NCBI GenBank assembly: GCA_029239875.1
Contig: JARBUD010000017.1
Coordinates: 1-64,000, forward strand
Origin: Xanthobacteraceae bacterium
GTDB taxonomy: Bacteria; Pseudomonadota; Alphaproteobacteria; Rhizobiales; Xanthobacteraceae
Length of the DNA stretch: 64,000 nucleotides
Direction of reading: 5' to 3'
A model generated the notes under the pieces. It saw nothing but the letters and a program-made list of their open reading frames with translations. It was not told the origin of the DNA and ran no database searches. Both the position numbers and the translations under genes were made by a program. Below are positions 38,853 through 48,186 of the stretch, piece after piece. Numbering within the stretch: the stretch's first letter is position 1; every line of letters begins with the position of its first letter.

Positions 38853-38959
38853 TCATCCTGAGGTGCGAGCGCAGCGAGCCTCGAAGGATGGTCGTGAGAG
38901 CGCACCCGGACGAGCATCCTTCGAGGCCCGGCGAAACGCCCGGGCACCTCGGGATGAGG
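38853..38959. repeat. Intergenic inverted repeat, family C copy 3
   Basis: TCATCCTGAGGTGCGAGCGC ... CCTCGAAGGATGG and GAGCATCCTTCGAGGCCCGG ... GCACCTCGGGATGAGG as two inverted halves. At the convergent junction of priA and the collagen-like gene. Confidence 0.82.
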
Positions 38960-38987
38960 ACAGTCCTCGGAAGGTGTCGGAAACGAA

Positions 38988-39013
38988 ATGGCCGGGACGC
39001 ACGCCCCGGCCAT
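38988..39013 (-). terminator. Terminator of the collagen-like gene
   Basis: On the minus strand ATGGCCGGG, loop GCGTGCGT, CCCGGCCAT, then TTCGTTTCC. A 9-bp stem with a modest U-run, 24 bases after the stop codon. Confidence 0.7.
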
Positions 39014-39037
39014 CGCGTCGGCGTCAGTCGCGCCCGC

Positions 39038-39547
39038 TCACTTCCTGGCGCAGATCAGCACCATCAGCGGCGCGCGGGAGGCATCGGCGGGCTTGGGCGC
39101 GAAGCGCACCTCGCGCTCGCTGAGGATGGTGGTCTCGCCCTCATGCGGCGCGAGATAAGCGTTCACCACCGCTTCGTCCGGCTCGCAGGTCAGGCGGCAG
39201 CCTTCCGGTGAGAAGCACTCGCGACGGGTGTAGACGCGCACGGCGCCCGGCGCCTCGCTCGCCCGGCTGGCTTCGCCGGCGGCTCCCTTCTCGCCGGCGG
39301 CACCGGCAGGTCCGGGCGGGCCGGCAGGGCCGGCGGGACCCGCAGGACCGGCAGGGCCGGCTTCGCCCTTGGCACCGGCGGGACCGGCAGGACCAGCGGG
39401 GCCGGCAGGACCAGCGGGACCCGCAGGACCGGCGGCGCCGGCTTCGCCCTTCGGGCCAGGCGGGCCCGCAGGGCCGGGAGTCGGCTCGCCGCAGGAGGCG
39501 ACGAGCAGCGCGGAGGCGAGCGCGAGGCTCACATAAAGCAATCTCAT
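39038..39547 (-). CDS. Collagen-like lipoprotein
   Basis: 169 residues. Residues 1-19 are a lipoprotein signal with lipobox ending VASC. Residues ~24-90 are Gly-X-Y collagen triplets, mainly GPA, with GPKGEA and GAKGEA interruptions. The C-terminal ~70 residues form a small folded part with cysteines ([18 protein letters not shown] ... LICARK). Collagen-like triplets in bacterial surface proteins make trimeric stalks. GGGAAGAA precedes the ATG. Charged KGEAG triplets would stabilise a triple helix without hydroxyproline. Confidence 0.85.
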   Translation of the reverse strand: MRLLYVSLALASALLVASCGEPTPGPAGPPGPKGEAGAAGPAGPAGPAGPAGPAGPAGAKGEAGPAGPAGPAGPAGPPGPAGAAGEKGAAGEASRASEAPGAVRVYTRRECFSPEGCRLTCEPDEAVVNAYLAPHEGETTILSEREVRFAPKPADASRAPLMVLICARK

Positions 39548-39989
39548 CGTTTCTTCCCCAGACTGGATGACGGCATCTTCTTGGCCGTGGTCACCGGCCG
39601 ATCCTCGGCCGCCCGGCGGAGGGAAGCCTGACGCCGGGCGCACGCAGCGTCAATCGAAATACCTGCGCCGGACGACGCCCGCGCGACGGTCGGCGCCGCC
39701 CAGGATCACAAGGCTCGCACGAGCTCCGCCGCGAACGGTCATGGCTTTGCGACGGCGGCGATGCGCCCGACACGCCGGCCGTCGATGCCCCGACCGGCGA
39801 AGCGGAAAAGGGGCGGCGGGTGACCATTGACGCGGCCGCCCGCCGCGCCTAGCTTGCCGGCCATGAAGATGGTCACGAGAGAGAGCGTGTTTACGCGCCC
39901 CGGACGGCGAATTCGTCGCCCGGCCGACAGGTTCGGCCGGGATTTCTGACGCGCGCCTTCCCAAGAACTCTCGTCATCGGACGCTAGCC
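39548..39989. other. Gap between the collagen-like gene and the ACT-like gene
   Basis: 442 bases, divergent. No long reading frame has convincing codon use. The right part has a 28-codon frame (39863-39949) and a strong hairpin CCCGGCCGA-CAGGT-TCGGCCGGG at about 39919-39941, 50 bases before the ACT-like gene. Confidence 0.55.
39863..39949 (+). CDS. Possible 28-residue leader peptide
   Basis: ATG AAG ATG GTC ACG start and TGA stop, 40 bases before the ACT-like gene. The product is rich in arginine (9 of 28) and ends RFGRDF. Its second half overlaps a strong hairpin, as leader-peptide attenuators do. No Shine-Dalgarno is obvious and I recognise no family, so it may be chance. Confidence 0.22.
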   Translation: MKMVTRESVFTRPGRRIRRPADRFGRDF

Positions 39990-40286
39990 ATGACCGCCGG
40001 CCTTTTCCGCCATCGCCTCGTCGTCGAGGCCGATGCCCATCCCAATCTCATGCTCCGCCTGCTCGAACCCTTCGCCGTCAACGACGTCCAGCCGACCCGC
40101 ATCCGGCTCGACGGCCCGGCGGACGGGCGCGCGGACATCCTCAATCCCGGCGACATGCGGGCGGAGATCGCCTTCCTCGCTACCCATGAGCTTGCCGAGC
40201 GCCTGTGGGCGCGCATCGACGTGATGGTGCCGGTGCGCACCTCCCACCTCGTCTCGAGCGCCCTGACCGAAGAAGCGGCGGCCTAA
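39990..40286 (+). CDS. 98-residue protein with an ACT-like fold
   Basis: MTAGLFRHRLVVEADAHPNLMLRLLEPFAVNDVQPTRIRL resembles the first beta-alpha-beta of ACT domains, for example the small subunit of acetolactate synthase, and the second half (MRAEIAFLATHELAERLWARIDVMV) fits the second repeat. ACT domains bind amino acids as regulators, but the glycine-rich ligand turn is poorly conserved. Function unknown. It is 6 nt upstream of the AEC transporter, so the two are one operon. Confidence 0.7.
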   Translation: MTAGLFRHRLVVEADAHPNLMLRLLEPFAVNDVQPTRIRLDGPADGRADILNPGDMRAEIAFLATHELAERLWARIDVMVPVRTSHLVSSALTEEAAA

Positions 40287-40292
40287 GCCGCC

Positions 40293-41237
40293 ATGCTGGC
40301 CCAGCTCGGCGCCATCGCCCTCGTCGTGGCGCCGGTCTTCGGGCTGATCGGCATCGGCTTCCTCGCCTCGGTCTCCGGCCATTTGCGCGAGCGCGCCGCC
40401 GAGGGCCTGTCCGAATATGTCTTCGGGCTGGCCGTGCCGGTGCTGATCTTCAAGACGCTGGCCGAGGCGGCGCTGCCGCAGGAAGGCCAGCCCTGGGGCT
40501 ACTGGATCGCCTATTTCACCGGCGCCTTCATCGTCTTCGCCATCGGCATGGTGACGGCGCGGCGCGTCTTCGGCCGCGACCATGCCGAGGCGGTGATCCA
40601 GGGCTTTGCCTCCGGCCAGGCCAATACGGTGTTCGTCGGCGTGCCGCTGATCCTGCAGGCCTTCGGGCCGGAAGGCGCGGTGCCGCTGTTCCTGCTCATC
40701 GCCGTCCACCTGCCGGTGATGATGGTGGTGGCGACCGTTCTGGCCGAGGGCGCCGCCGCCGGCGTCTCGCTCGCCACCTTCAAGCGGCTCGGGCGGATGC
40801 TGGCCTTCAACCCGATCCTGCTCGGCATCTATGCCGGTGCCATCGCCAAGGTGGTCGGCTATGTGCCGACCGGCGTGCTGGACCAGACGGTCGACATGCT
40901 CGCCGCCTCGGGCGTGCCCTGCGCGCTGGTCTCGCTCGGCCTCGCTTTGCACCGTTACCCGATCCGCGGCGACATCGGCCCGGCCGTCGTCATCACCACG
41001 CTCAAGCTCGTGGTGCATCCGGTCATCGTCTACGGCCTGACGCGGGTGCTCCCCATGCCGCCGGTGTGGGCGGACGTGGCCGTGGTGTTCGCCGCTATGC
41101 CCTGCGGCATCAACGCCTATCTGCTCGCCCAGCGCTACCGGACCGGCGTCACCGCTTCGGCCAGCGCCGTGTCGCTGTCGACCGCCGCCAGCCTGTTCAC
41201 CATCACCGTGTGGTTCCTGATCCTTGGGGTGAACTGA
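40293..41237 (+). CDS. AEC family transporter (auxin/malonate efflux type)
   Basis: 314 residues with about ten hydrophobic helices, two inverted halves separated by a cytoplasmic loop near residue 155. FASGQANTVFVGVPLILQAFG and FAAMPCGINAYLLAQRY are the conserved helix-break motifs of the family (N and P residues in each half). Members export or import organic anions such as malonate, malate or lactate. Co-transcribed with the ACT-like protein. Confidence 0.9.
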   Translation: MLAQLGAIALVVAPVFGLIGIGFLASVSGHLRERAAEGLSEYVFGLAVPVLIFKTLAEAALPQEGQPWGYWIAYFTGAFIVFAIGMVTARRVFGRDHAEAVIQGFASGQANTVFVGVPLILQAFGPEGAVPLFLLIAVHLPVMMVVATVLAEGAAAGVSLATFKRLGRMLAFNPILLGIYAGAIAKVVGYVPTGVLDQTVDMLAASGVPCALVSLGLALHRYPIRGDIGPAVVITTLKLVVHPVIVYGLTRVLPMPPVWADVAVVFAAMPCGINAYLLAQRYRTGVTASASAVSLSTAASLFTITVWFLILGVN

Positions 41238-41248
41238 ACGCAGAAGAT

Positions 41249-41279
41249 GTGGATGGCCGGGCCAAGCCCGGCCATGACG
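41249..41279. repeat. Intergenic inverted repeat, family B half copy
   Basis: GTGGATGGCCGGGCCAAGCCCGGCCATGACG: one arm of the family B element, itself palindromic (GGCCGGGC / GCCCGGCC). Lies between the convergent AEC and GDPD genes. Confidence 0.75.
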
Positions 41280-41295
41280 GGCCCTCGCTCCCCCC

Positions 41296-42540
41296 TCAGT
41301 CCAGCTTCATGCAGTTCGCGTAGAAGGTCGTGGTCGCCGGCCAGTCGGAGAACACGCCGATGACGCCGATCTGCTTGGCCAGCACGTCGAGCAGGGCCAG
41401 CGTGTCGCCGTCGCGATCGGTGATCGACTTGATCGACTGGTAGTAATAGCCGCCGCCCGAGGTTAGCGGACCGGAGCGCTCCAACGACCAGGAGATGAGC
41501 CCGAGCCCGGCCTTCTTCGCCTCCTCGGCATAGGCGGAGGGGACGATCTTGCCGTCCTTCGCGGTCACCAGCATCCACAGCGGCGGCGCGAGGATCTTCA
41601 CGCCCTTGTCGGCCAGCTCCTGCATGGAGGGCTTCCAGGTCTCCGGCTTCATGTTGTCGAAGGCCTTGTCCTCCTCGTCGCGCCCGTCGAGGAACACCGC
41701 CTGCGCGCCGAAGGCGGGCTCGGCCTTCAGCCAATAGAGGACGTCCGCAAGGTGGAAGGACTGCGGGTAGACGCGCGACGGGTCGACGCCCGCCTCCTTG
41801 TACTCATCGATCGCCTGCTGGGCGTAGTCTTGCTGCGTGTAGCGGCCCTCGAAGGGCATCGGCACTTCCGGTCCCTTCAGCTCGGGGGCGAACTTCAGCC
41901 CCAGCGACTTGACCAGCTCGATATATTCCTTGTGCGTCACCAGCGTCGCGCGGTCGACATAGAGGTCGGTGCGCCAGCTCGGCGTGCCGTTCATGTAGCC
42001 CTCGACCGTGGTGGCGCTGGTGTCGGCGCCGTCCATCTTCGGGCGCAGCGACTTGAACTCGGCCAGCGTCAGGTCGCTGGTGCAGCACTTGGCGCTCGCC
42101 TTGCGGCCGGTCGCCGGATCGGCCGGCTCGAAGCCCCTGGAGCATTTCGAGGCCAGCTCGGGCCGGGCGAGGATGTCGGTGGTGGTGTGCAGGTCGCACT
42201 GGGCGTGGCGGCACACCAGTTGGAGGTCCTTGGTGAAGGCGATGTCGCATTCCATCACGCCCGCGCCCATGCGCGCGGCGGCGAGATAGCCCTCGCGGGT
42301 GTGCTCGGGAAACTGCAGCGGCGCGCCGCGATGCGAGATCGAGAAATTCTTCGTCGTGAACGGGCCCTTGCACTTGGCCAGCTCGTCCTTGAGCGGGCCG
42401 TCCTTCATCTGCTCGACGAGGTAGAAGGGGCGCGGGCCGAGCTCGGCCGGGCCGCCGGGCGCCTGCGCGCTGGCGCTGCCGGCAAAGGCCAAGGAGACGG
42501 CAAAGGAAGCGATGAGAAGGGCGATGGCGGGGGTCTTCAT
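41296..42540 (-). CDS. Periplasmic glycerophosphodiester phosphodiesterase
   Basis: 414 residues with a signal peptide ([24 protein letters not shown]). The GDPD TIM-barrel motifs are present: [36 protein letters not shown] and LVCRH. These bind Ca and the glycerophosphate group. A cysteine-containing insert follows ([22 protein letters not shown]...KCC), typical for the longer secreted members. Likely hydrolyses glycerophosphodiesters from phospholipids. ATG at 42538-42540. Confidence 0.92.
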   Translation of the reverse strand: MKTPAIALLIASFAVSLAFAGSASAQAPGGPAELGPRPFYLVEQMKDGPLKDELAKCKGPFTTKNFSISHRGAPLQFPEHTREGYLAAARMGAGVMECDIAFTKDLQLVCRHAQCDLHTTTDILARPELASKCSRGFEPADPATGRKASAKCCTSDLTLAEFKSLRPKMDGADTSATTVEGYMNGTPSWRTDLYVDRATLVTHKEYIELVKSLGLKFAPELKGPEVPMPFEGRYTQQDYAQQAIDEYKEAGVDPSRVYPQSFHLADVLYWLKAEPAFGAQAVFLDGRDEEDKAFDNMKPETWKPSMQELADKGVKILAPPLWMLVTAKDGKIVPSAYAEEAKKAGLGLISWSLERSGPLTSGGGYYYQSIKSITDRDGDTLALLDVLAKQIGVIGVFSDWPATTTFYANCMKLD

Positions 42541-42666
42541 CGGGAGCTCCGTCCTGCGGCGGCGGGGAAAGCGTGCCCCATGGCTAGCCGCTCCCGGTGA
42601 CACGGATGTTACGCGGCACGAGGAGGTAGTCGGCTATGCACCTTGCGCGCGCCGGAAAGAATGGCG

Positions 42667-43380
42667 TCAGTTGCGCGGCCGCGCCGATGCGGGATCGCGG
42701 CCGCCGGCGGCCTTGGCGGCGATCCAGATCACGTGGCGCGCGCCGCCGCCCTTGCCATTGGCGCGGACCCTCGCCTCCTCCACACTGAACCCGGCCCGGC
42801 GAAGACGGGCGGTGAAATCGCGGTCCGGTCCCGACGACCACACGGCGAGAATGCCGCCGGGACGCAGCGCCGCGCGGGCGGCGCGCAGGCCGTTCGCGTC
42901 GTAGAGGCCATCGTTGGCGGCGCGCATCAGCCCGCCCGGGCCGTTGTCGACGTCGAGCAGGATCGCATCATAGGCCGCTCCGCCGGCGCGGATCAGGTCG
43001 CCGACGTCGCCCTCGAACAGGCTGACGCGCGGATCGTTCAGGCTGGTCCCGAAGATGCCCGCCATCGGCCCGCGCGCCCAGGCGACGACCGCCGGGACCA
43101 GTTCCGCCACGACGATCTCCGCCTGAGATCCGGTCTCGGCCAGCGCCGCGCGCAGCGTGAAGCCCATGCCGAGCCCGCCGATCAGCAGGCGCGGCTTCGC
43201 GTCCGGCCCGAGCCGAGCGCAGGCCAGCGCGGCCAGCGCCTTCTCAGAGCCGCTGAGGCGGCTGTTCATCAGCTCGATGGCGCCGGACATGATGGAGAAT
43301 TCCTCGCCGCGCCGCATCAGGCGCAGCTCGCCGAAGCCGTCGGGCACTTTCGCCGTATCGAGCTGGGACCAGGGAATCAT
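42667..43380 (-). CDS. Spermidine synthase-like SAM-binding protein
   Basis: 237 residues. LLIGGLGMGFTLRAAL (SAM/dcSAM loop), AEIVVAELVPAVVAWARG and YDAILLDVDNGP follow the order of spermidine synthase-like Rossmann folds. It lacks the long N-terminal beta domain of true SpeE, so aminopropyl transfer is uncertain and the protein may be a methyltransferase or a non-enzymatic relative. Confidence 0.8.
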   Translation of the reverse strand: MIPWSQLDTAKVPDGFGELRLMRRGEEFSIMSGAIELMNSRLSGSEKALAALACARLGPDAKPRLLIGGLGMGFTLRAALAETGSQAEIVVAELVPAVVAWARGPMAGIFGTSLNDPRVSLFEGDVGDLIRAGGAAYDAILLDVDNGPGGLMRAANDGLYDANGLRAARAALRPGGILAVWSSGPDRDFTARLRRAGFSVEEARVRANGKGGGARHVIWIAAKAAGGRDPASARPRN

Positions 43381-43483
43381 CGGTCACTCGTATCGCCGTT
43401 CGCCGGGCTGGAACAAGAGGCGTCGTGCACGCGCGCGCCCTAGGCCGGCCGATCGCGGCCGCCGGGGCGGGCAAGCGGCACGA

Positions 43484-44347
43484 CTAAAGCCCGGCCAGCT
43501 TGCGAACCTCGTCCGGCGTCGCGCCGTTCGCGCGCAGGTTCTGCAAGCTTTCCGAGCCGAGCGACTTGGAAAGCTTGCGACCGTCGGCGTCAGTGAGCAG
43601 CGCGTGATGGGTGTAGAGCGGCATCGGCAGGCCGAGCAGCGCCTGGAGGACGCGATGCACCGAGGTCGCGGCTTTCAGGTCGGCGCCGCGCACCACATGG
43701 GTCACGCTCTGCAGCGCGTCGTCGACCACGACGGCGAGATGGTAGCTGGTCGGCACCTCCTTGCGGGCGATCACTACGTCGCCCCAGGCGAGCGGATCGG
43801 CGGCGAGGATTTCCTCGGCACCGTCCGGCCAGCCGATCTCCCGCCAGGTCAGAGGCCCGGCGAGCGCCGCCGCCTTCGCCATGTCGAGCCGCAGCGCATA
43901 GGGCTCACCTGCCTGCATGCGGCAGGCACGCTCCTCCTCGCTCATCGCCGTACGGGAGAAGGGGAAGAGCGGCGCACCGTCGGGATCGCGCGGCCAGTCG
44001 GGGGCCTCCTCGACGGCGCGGCGGATCTCGGCCCGGCTTTCGAAGCTGGCATAGATCACGCCACGCGCGGCGAGCTTTTCCAGTGCCACCCGGTAATCCG
44101 CCATATGTTCGGACTGCCGGCGCACCGGCGCTTCCCACGCGTTTCCGAGCCAGCTGAGATCTGAATAGATAGCCGCCTCATATTCAGGTCGGCAGCGCGC
44201 GGGATCGATGTCCTCGATGCGCAGCAGCAGCCGCCCGCCGGCGCGCGCCGACATCTCCGCATTGATCAGCGCCGAGCGCGCATGGCCGAGATGCAGCAGC
44301 CCGTTCGGGCTGGGTGCGAAGCGGAAGACGGGGCGGGCCTGTTCCAT
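43484..44347 (-). CDS. gluQ: Glutamyl-Q tRNA(Asp) synthetase
   Basis: 287 residues, the short GluRS-like protein without an anticodon-binding domain. The HIGH motif is HLGH (19-22) and KMSKS is KLSKS (258-262). FAPSPNGLLHLGHA and LRIEDIDPAR are conserved. It attaches glutamate to queuosine in the anticodon of tRNA-Asp. The zinc cysteines of the E. coli protein (YadB) are not conserved. It ends the sdhCDAB side of the map, 19 nt downstream of sdhB on the same strand. Confidence 0.92.
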   Translation of the reverse strand: MEQARPVFRFAPSPNGLLHLGHARSALINAEMSARAGGRLLLRIEDIDPARCRPEYEAAIYSDLSWLGNAWEAPVRRQSEHMADYRVALEKLAARGVIYASFESRAEIRRAVEEAPDWPRDPDGAPLFPFSRTAMSEEERACRMQAGEPYALRLDMAKAAALAGPLTWREIGWPDGAEEILAADPLAWGDVVIARKEVPTSYHLAVVVDDALQSVTHVVRGADLKAATSVHRVLQALLGLPMPLYTHHALLTDADGRKLSKSLGSESLQNLRANGATPDEVRKLAGL

Positions 44348-44366
44348 GGCCCGCCTGTGTAGCGCG

Positions 44367-45149
44367 TCAGAACTGCCGCGCCACCATCATCTTCTTGATC
44401 TCGGCGATCGCCTTGGCCGGGTTCAGGCCCTTCGGGCAGGCCTTGGCGCAGTTCATGATGGTGTGGCAGCGATAGAGCCGGAACGGGTCTTCGAGGTCGT
44501 CGAGCCGGTCGCCGGTGGCCTCGTCGCGGCTGTCGATCAGCCAGCGATAGGCCTGCAAGAGCGCCGCCGGGCCGAGATAGCGGTCGCCGTTCCACCAGTA
44601 GCTCGGGCAGGAGGTCGAGCAGCAGGCGCACAGGATGCACTCATAGAGCCCGTCGAGCTTCTCGCGGTCGCCGCGCGCCTGCCGCCATTCCTTCTCGGGG
44701 GCCGGCGTCTCGGTGTGCAGCCAGGGCTCGACCGAGGCGTGCTGGGCGTAGAACTGGGTGAGGTCCGGCACTAGGTCCTTCACCACCGGCATGTGCGGCA
44801 GCGGGTAGATCTTCACCGCCGAGGCATCGACGTCGTCCATGCTCTTGAGGCAGGCGAGCGTGTTGGTGCCGTCGATGTTCATGGCGCAGGAGCCGCAGAT
44901 GCCCTCGCGGCAGGAACGGCGGAAGGTCAGCGTCGGGTCGATCTGGTTCTTGATCCAGATAAGCCCGTCCAGCACCATCGGGCCGCAATCGTCGCGATCG
45001 ACGTAATAGGTGTCGACGCTCGGGTTCTTCCCGTCGTCCGGGTTCCAGCGATAGATCTTGTACTCCGTCAGCCGGTTGGCGCCGGTGGGCTTCGGCCACA
45101 CCTTGCCTTCGGTGATCTGCGAGTTCTTCGGCAGGGTCAGCTGGACCAT
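44367..45149 (-). CDS. sdhB: Succinate dehydrogenase iron-sulfur subunit
   Basis: 260 residues. 2Fe-2S ligands C80, C85, C88, C100 ([22 protein letters not shown] spans them); the 4Fe-4S and 3Fe-4S ligands lie in [12 protein letters not shown] and [17 protein letters not shown]. It moves electrons from SdhA to the quinone site. Last gene of the sdhCDAB operon, 70 nt after sdhA. Confidence 0.97.
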   Translation of the reverse strand: MVQLTLPKNSQITEGKVWPKPTGANRLTEYKIYRWNPDDGKNPSVDTYYVDRDDCGPMVLDGLIWIKNQIDPTLTFRRSCREGICGSCAMNIDGTNTLACLKSMDDVDASAVKIYPLPHMPVVKDLVPDLTQFYAQHASVEPWLHTETPAPEKEWRQARGDREKLDGLYECILCACCSTSCPSYWWNGDRYLGPAALLQAYRWLIDSRDEATGDRLDDLEDPFRLYRCHTIMNCAKACPKGLNPAKAIAEIKKMMVARQF

Positions 45150-45219
45150 GGTCGGGGCTCGTCCTCGGGGCAGTTCCGCCCGCGCGGTCGCGGGCGGCCG
45201 GATCGGGAAAGGCGGGCGG

Positions 45220-47070
45220 TCAGTAAACCCGCTTGCGCGGCTCGATGTACTGGATGTCGTTCGACAGCGTGTAGGTGTGCACCGGCCGGTCTTCGAGGCG
45301 CACGGCGCGCTTGTCGAAGTCGACGAAGGCCAGGGTGTGCTTCATCCAGTTGACGTCGTCGCGCTCGGGATAGTCCTCGCGCGCATGGGCGCCGCGGCTC
45401 TCGGTGCGGGCGGCCGCGCCCTCCATGGTGACGGTGGCGAGGCAGATGAGGTTGTCGTATTCGAGCGTCTCGATGAGGTCGGAGTTCCACACCAGCGAGC
45501 GGTCGGTGACGTCGATGTCGTCCGTGCCGGCGAACACCTCGGCGATCAGCTTGCGGCCCTCCTCCAGCACCTCGCCGGTGCGGTAGACCGCGCAGTTGTT
45601 CTGCATCACCTTCTGCATCTGCAGGCGCAGGTCGGCGGTCGGCGTGCCGCCATCGGCATTGCGGAAGCGGTCGAGCCGGGCGATGGCGGCGTCCGCCGAA
45701 TCGGCCGGCAGCTCGCGCTGCTTCTCGCCGGGGGTCAGCAGCTCGGCGCAGCGCAGCGCCGCCGCGCGGCCGAACACCACGAGGTCGGTCAGCGAGTTGG
45801 AGCCGAGCCGGTTGGCGCCGTGCACGGAGACGCAGGCGCATTCGCCCACCGCCATCAGGCCGGGCACCACATGGTCGGCGTTGCCGTTCTTCTTGGTCAG
45901 CACCTCGCCGTGGAAGTTCGTGGGGATGCCGCCCATGTTGTAGTGCACCGTCGGCAGCACCGGGATCGGCTCCTTGGTGAGGTCGACGCCGGCGAAGATG
46001 CGCGCGCTCTCGGAGATGCCTGGCAGGCGCTCATGCAGGATCGCCGGGTCCAGATGGTCGAGGTGCAGGTAGATGTGGTCCTTGTTCTTGCCGACGCCCC
46101 GGCCCTCGCGGATCTCCATGGTCATGGAGCGCGAGACGACGTCGCGGGAGGCAAGGTCCTTGGCCGAGGGGGCGTAGCGCTCCATGAAGCGCTCGCCCTC
46201 GGAATTGGTGAGGTAGCCGCCCTCGCCGCGCGCACCCTCGGTGATCAGGCAGCCCGAGCCGTAGATGCCGGTGGGGTGGAACTGCACGAACTCCATGTCC
46301 TGCAGCGGCAGGCCGGCGCGCAGCACCATGGCGTTGCCGTCGCCGGTGCAGGTGTGGGCGGAGGTGGCGGAGAAATAGGCCCGGCCATAGCCGCCGGTGG
46401 CGAGGATCACCGTCTGCGCGCTGAAGCGGTGCAGCGTGCCGTCGTCCATCTTCAGCGCGACGATGCCGCGGCAGCGCCCGTCCTCGTCCATGATCAGGTC
46501 GAGGGCGAAATACTCGACGAAGAACTCGGCCGAGTGCTTCAGCGCCGCGCCGTAGAGCGTGTGCAGGATGGCGTGGCCGGTGCGGTCGGCGGCCGCGCAG
46601 GTGCGCTGCGCGGTGCCCTTGCCGTAGTCGGTGGTCATGCCGCCGAAGGGGCGCTGGTAGATCTTGCCTTCCTCGGTGCGGGAGAACGGCACGCCCCAGT
46701 GCTCGAGCTCATAGACTGCGGCCGGAGCCTGGCGCACGAGATATTCGATGGCGTCCTGGTCGCCGAGCCAGTCGGAGCCCTTGACGGTGTCGTACATGTG
46801 GAAGCGCCAGTCGTCCCGGCTCATATTGCCGAGCGAGGCGGCGATGCCGCCCTGCGCCGCCACTGTGTGCGAGCGGGTCGGGAAGACCTTGGTCACGCAG
46901 GCGGTGCGCAGGCCCGCCTCCGAGCAGCCGACCACGGCGCGAAGCCCCGCGCCGCCGGCGCCCACCACCACGACGTCGTAAGAATGATCGGTGATCGGAT
47001 AGGCCGCGCCGTTGAAGCCGGGGGCCGCGTGGCCGTTGGAAGCGCCATTGGCGGAGATGGTCTCGGCCAT
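45220..47070 (-). CDS. sdhA: Succinate dehydrogenase flavoprotein subunit
   Basis: 616 residues. FAD motif GAGGAG (37-42), covalent FAD attachment His H68 in [10 protein letters not shown], and the substrate-binding motif [23 protein letters not shown]. It oxidises succinate to fumarate. 4 nt separate it from sdhD. Confidence 0.98.
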   Translation of the reverse strand: MAETISANGASNGHAAPGFNGAAYPITDHSYDVVVVGAGGAGLRAVVGCSEAGLRTACVTKVFPTRSHTVAAQGGIAASLGNMSRDDWRFHMYDTVKGSDWLGDQDAIEYLVRQAPAAVYELEHWGVPFSRTEEGKIYQRPFGGMTTDYGKGTAQRTCAAADRTGHAILHTLYGAALKHSAEFFVEYFALDLIMDEDGRCRGIVALKMDDGTLHRFSAQTVILATGGYGRAYFSATSAHTCTGDGNAMVLRAGLPLQDMEFVQFHPTGIYGSGCLITEGARGEGGYLTNSEGERFMERYAPSAKDLASRDVVSRSMTMEIREGRGVGKNKDHIYLHLDHLDPAILHERLPGISESARIFAGVDLTKEPIPVLPTVHYNMGGIPTNFHGEVLTKKNGNADHVVPGLMAVGECACVSVHGANRLGSNSLTDLVVFGRAAALRCAELLTPGEKQRELPADSADAAIARLDRFRNADGGTPTADLRLQMQKVMQNNCAVYRTGEVLEEGRKLIAEVFAGTDDIDVTDRSLVWNSDLIETLEYDNLICLATVTMEGAAARTESRGAHAREDYPERDDVNWMKHTLAFVDFDKRAVRLEDRPVHTYTLSNDIQYIEPRKRVY

Positions 47071-47074
47071 CGGT

Positions 47075-47476
47075 TCAGCCTCCGAAACTGATCTTGAGGA
47101 TGGCGAACGCCCCCGCGAAGCCGACCGCGATCGTGAAGAAGCTGTTGGCGATCAGCGCGAGCACCTTGGCGCCCTCGGCATGGACGTAGTCCTCGATCAC
47201 CACCTGCATGCCGATGCGCATGTGCATGCAGACGGAGAGCAGCAGCAGCAGCAGCGCGATGGCGACCAGCGGGTTGCCGAGCGTCGCCACCACTCCCGCA
47301 TGGCCCTGCCCCGCCATGCCGATGACGATGGGCAGGCAGATGACGACGAGGATGAGGTTGGACAGCGCGGTGACGCGCTGCAGCCAGAAATGGCCGGTGC
47401 CCGAGCGCGCCGAGCCGAGGCCGGCGACGCGCCGGCGCGGGGTGCGCATGGAAGTGGAGCCGGAAGAAGTGCTCAT
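47075..47476 (-). CDS. sdhD: Succinate dehydrogenase membrane anchor subunit
   Basis: 133 residues with three hydrophobic helices. [18 protein letters not shown] carries the conserved His and the D-Y pair that bind heme b and quinone. Preceded by sdhC with a 3-nt gap. Confidence 0.94.
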   Translation of the reverse strand: MSTSSGSTSMRTPRRRVAGLGSARSGTGHFWLQRVTALSNLILVVICLPIVIGMAGQGHAGVVATLGNPLVAIALLLLLLSVCMHMRIGMQVVIEDYVHAEGAKVLALIANSFFTIAVGFAGAFAILKISFGG

Positions 47477-47479
47477 CGT

Positions 47480-47872
47480 TCAGCCCTTCACCAGCCAGAT
47501 GATGATCCACAGGAGGATGGTCAAGCCGATCGAGCCGCCGATGGTGGCCCTGGCCATCCATTCGCGCGCCTCGGGGCCGAAGCCGGCGCCGGTGTCCCAG
47601 ATGAAGTGGCGTATGCCGCCCAGCGCGTGGTGGATCAGCGCCCATGAGTAGCCGACCAGCACGAGAAGGCCGATCCAGCTGCCATAGAGCCCGTTCACCG
47701 TGTCGAAGGCGGCGGGCGAACTCGCCGCGGCGACCAGCCAGATGACGAGCAGAAGCGTGCCGAAATAAAGCGCCACGCCGGTGATGCGGTGCACGATGGA
47801 CATCATCATCGTGAGCATCGGGCGGTAGATTTGCAGATGCGGGGAAAGGGGCCGCTCGGCCGCTCCTGCCAT
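47480..47872 (-). CDS. sdhC: Succinate dehydrogenase cytochrome b556 subunit
   Basis: 130 residues with three membrane helices. The N-terminal ERPLSPHLQIYRPMLTMMMSIVHRITGVAL signature and the HHALGGIRHFIWDTG heme-ligand motif identify SdhC. First gene of the operon; the start ATG is at 47870-47872. Confidence 0.95.
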   Translation of the reverse strand: MAGAAERPLSPHLQIYRPMLTMMMSIVHRITGVALYFGTLLLVIWLVAAASSPAAFDTVNGLYGSWIGLLVLVGYSWALIHHALGGIRHFIWDTGAGFGPEAREWMARATIGGSIGLTILLWIIIWLVKG

Positions 47873-48186
47873 GTCCGTGTCCCGGGCTTTTCTCAGTGCT
47901 TATATCTGTGTGCGTAGCGGAAACGATTGCAGTTCGCAATCATTCCAAAGGCGGCGTCTATCGATTCCTCCCGCGGCGCGCACTCTTCCGGTTGCGCCGC
48001 AGCAACCCTTATCTAGCGCCCCCCGGCGCCCGGCGCACCCCCCTCCGGCGGTATCCCGGCGCGCCCTTCGATCCCAATGCTGCCGGGCGCTCACCAGCTG
48101 TTAACCATCTCTGCCTTTTAATTGACGGAAATCCGCGTTCTGTACGGGTTTCCGCGCAAACCCGCCGAGTTGAGGTTGCGTAGCTT
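47873..48186. other. Divergent gap between sdhC and the secreted esterase
   Basis: 314 bases. It holds the sdh promoter region with a palindrome near 47933 and, on the right, the promoter area of the esterase. No gene is visible. Confidence 0.55.
47925..47941. promoter_or_regulatory. Palindrome in the sdhC upstream region
   Basis: GATTGC AGTTC GCAATC, perfect 6-bp arms, with A/T pairs extending outside (AAC...ATT). It is 53 bases before sdhC. The shape and TTGC/GCAA content recall Fur/Irr-type sites of alphaproteobacteria, and sdh needs iron, but the match is from memory and unverified. Confidence 0.4.

Noticed and set aside
39190-39480. GC-rich short tandem repeats taken as a possible satellite or attachment site
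   Set aside because: They are the GPA codons of the collagen-like protein in a continuous reading frame with signal peptide and terminator.
44260-44350. GluQ-RS as a possible broken glutamyl-tRNA synthetase
   Set aside because: Length, motifs and lack of the anticodon domain are normal for GluQ-RS.
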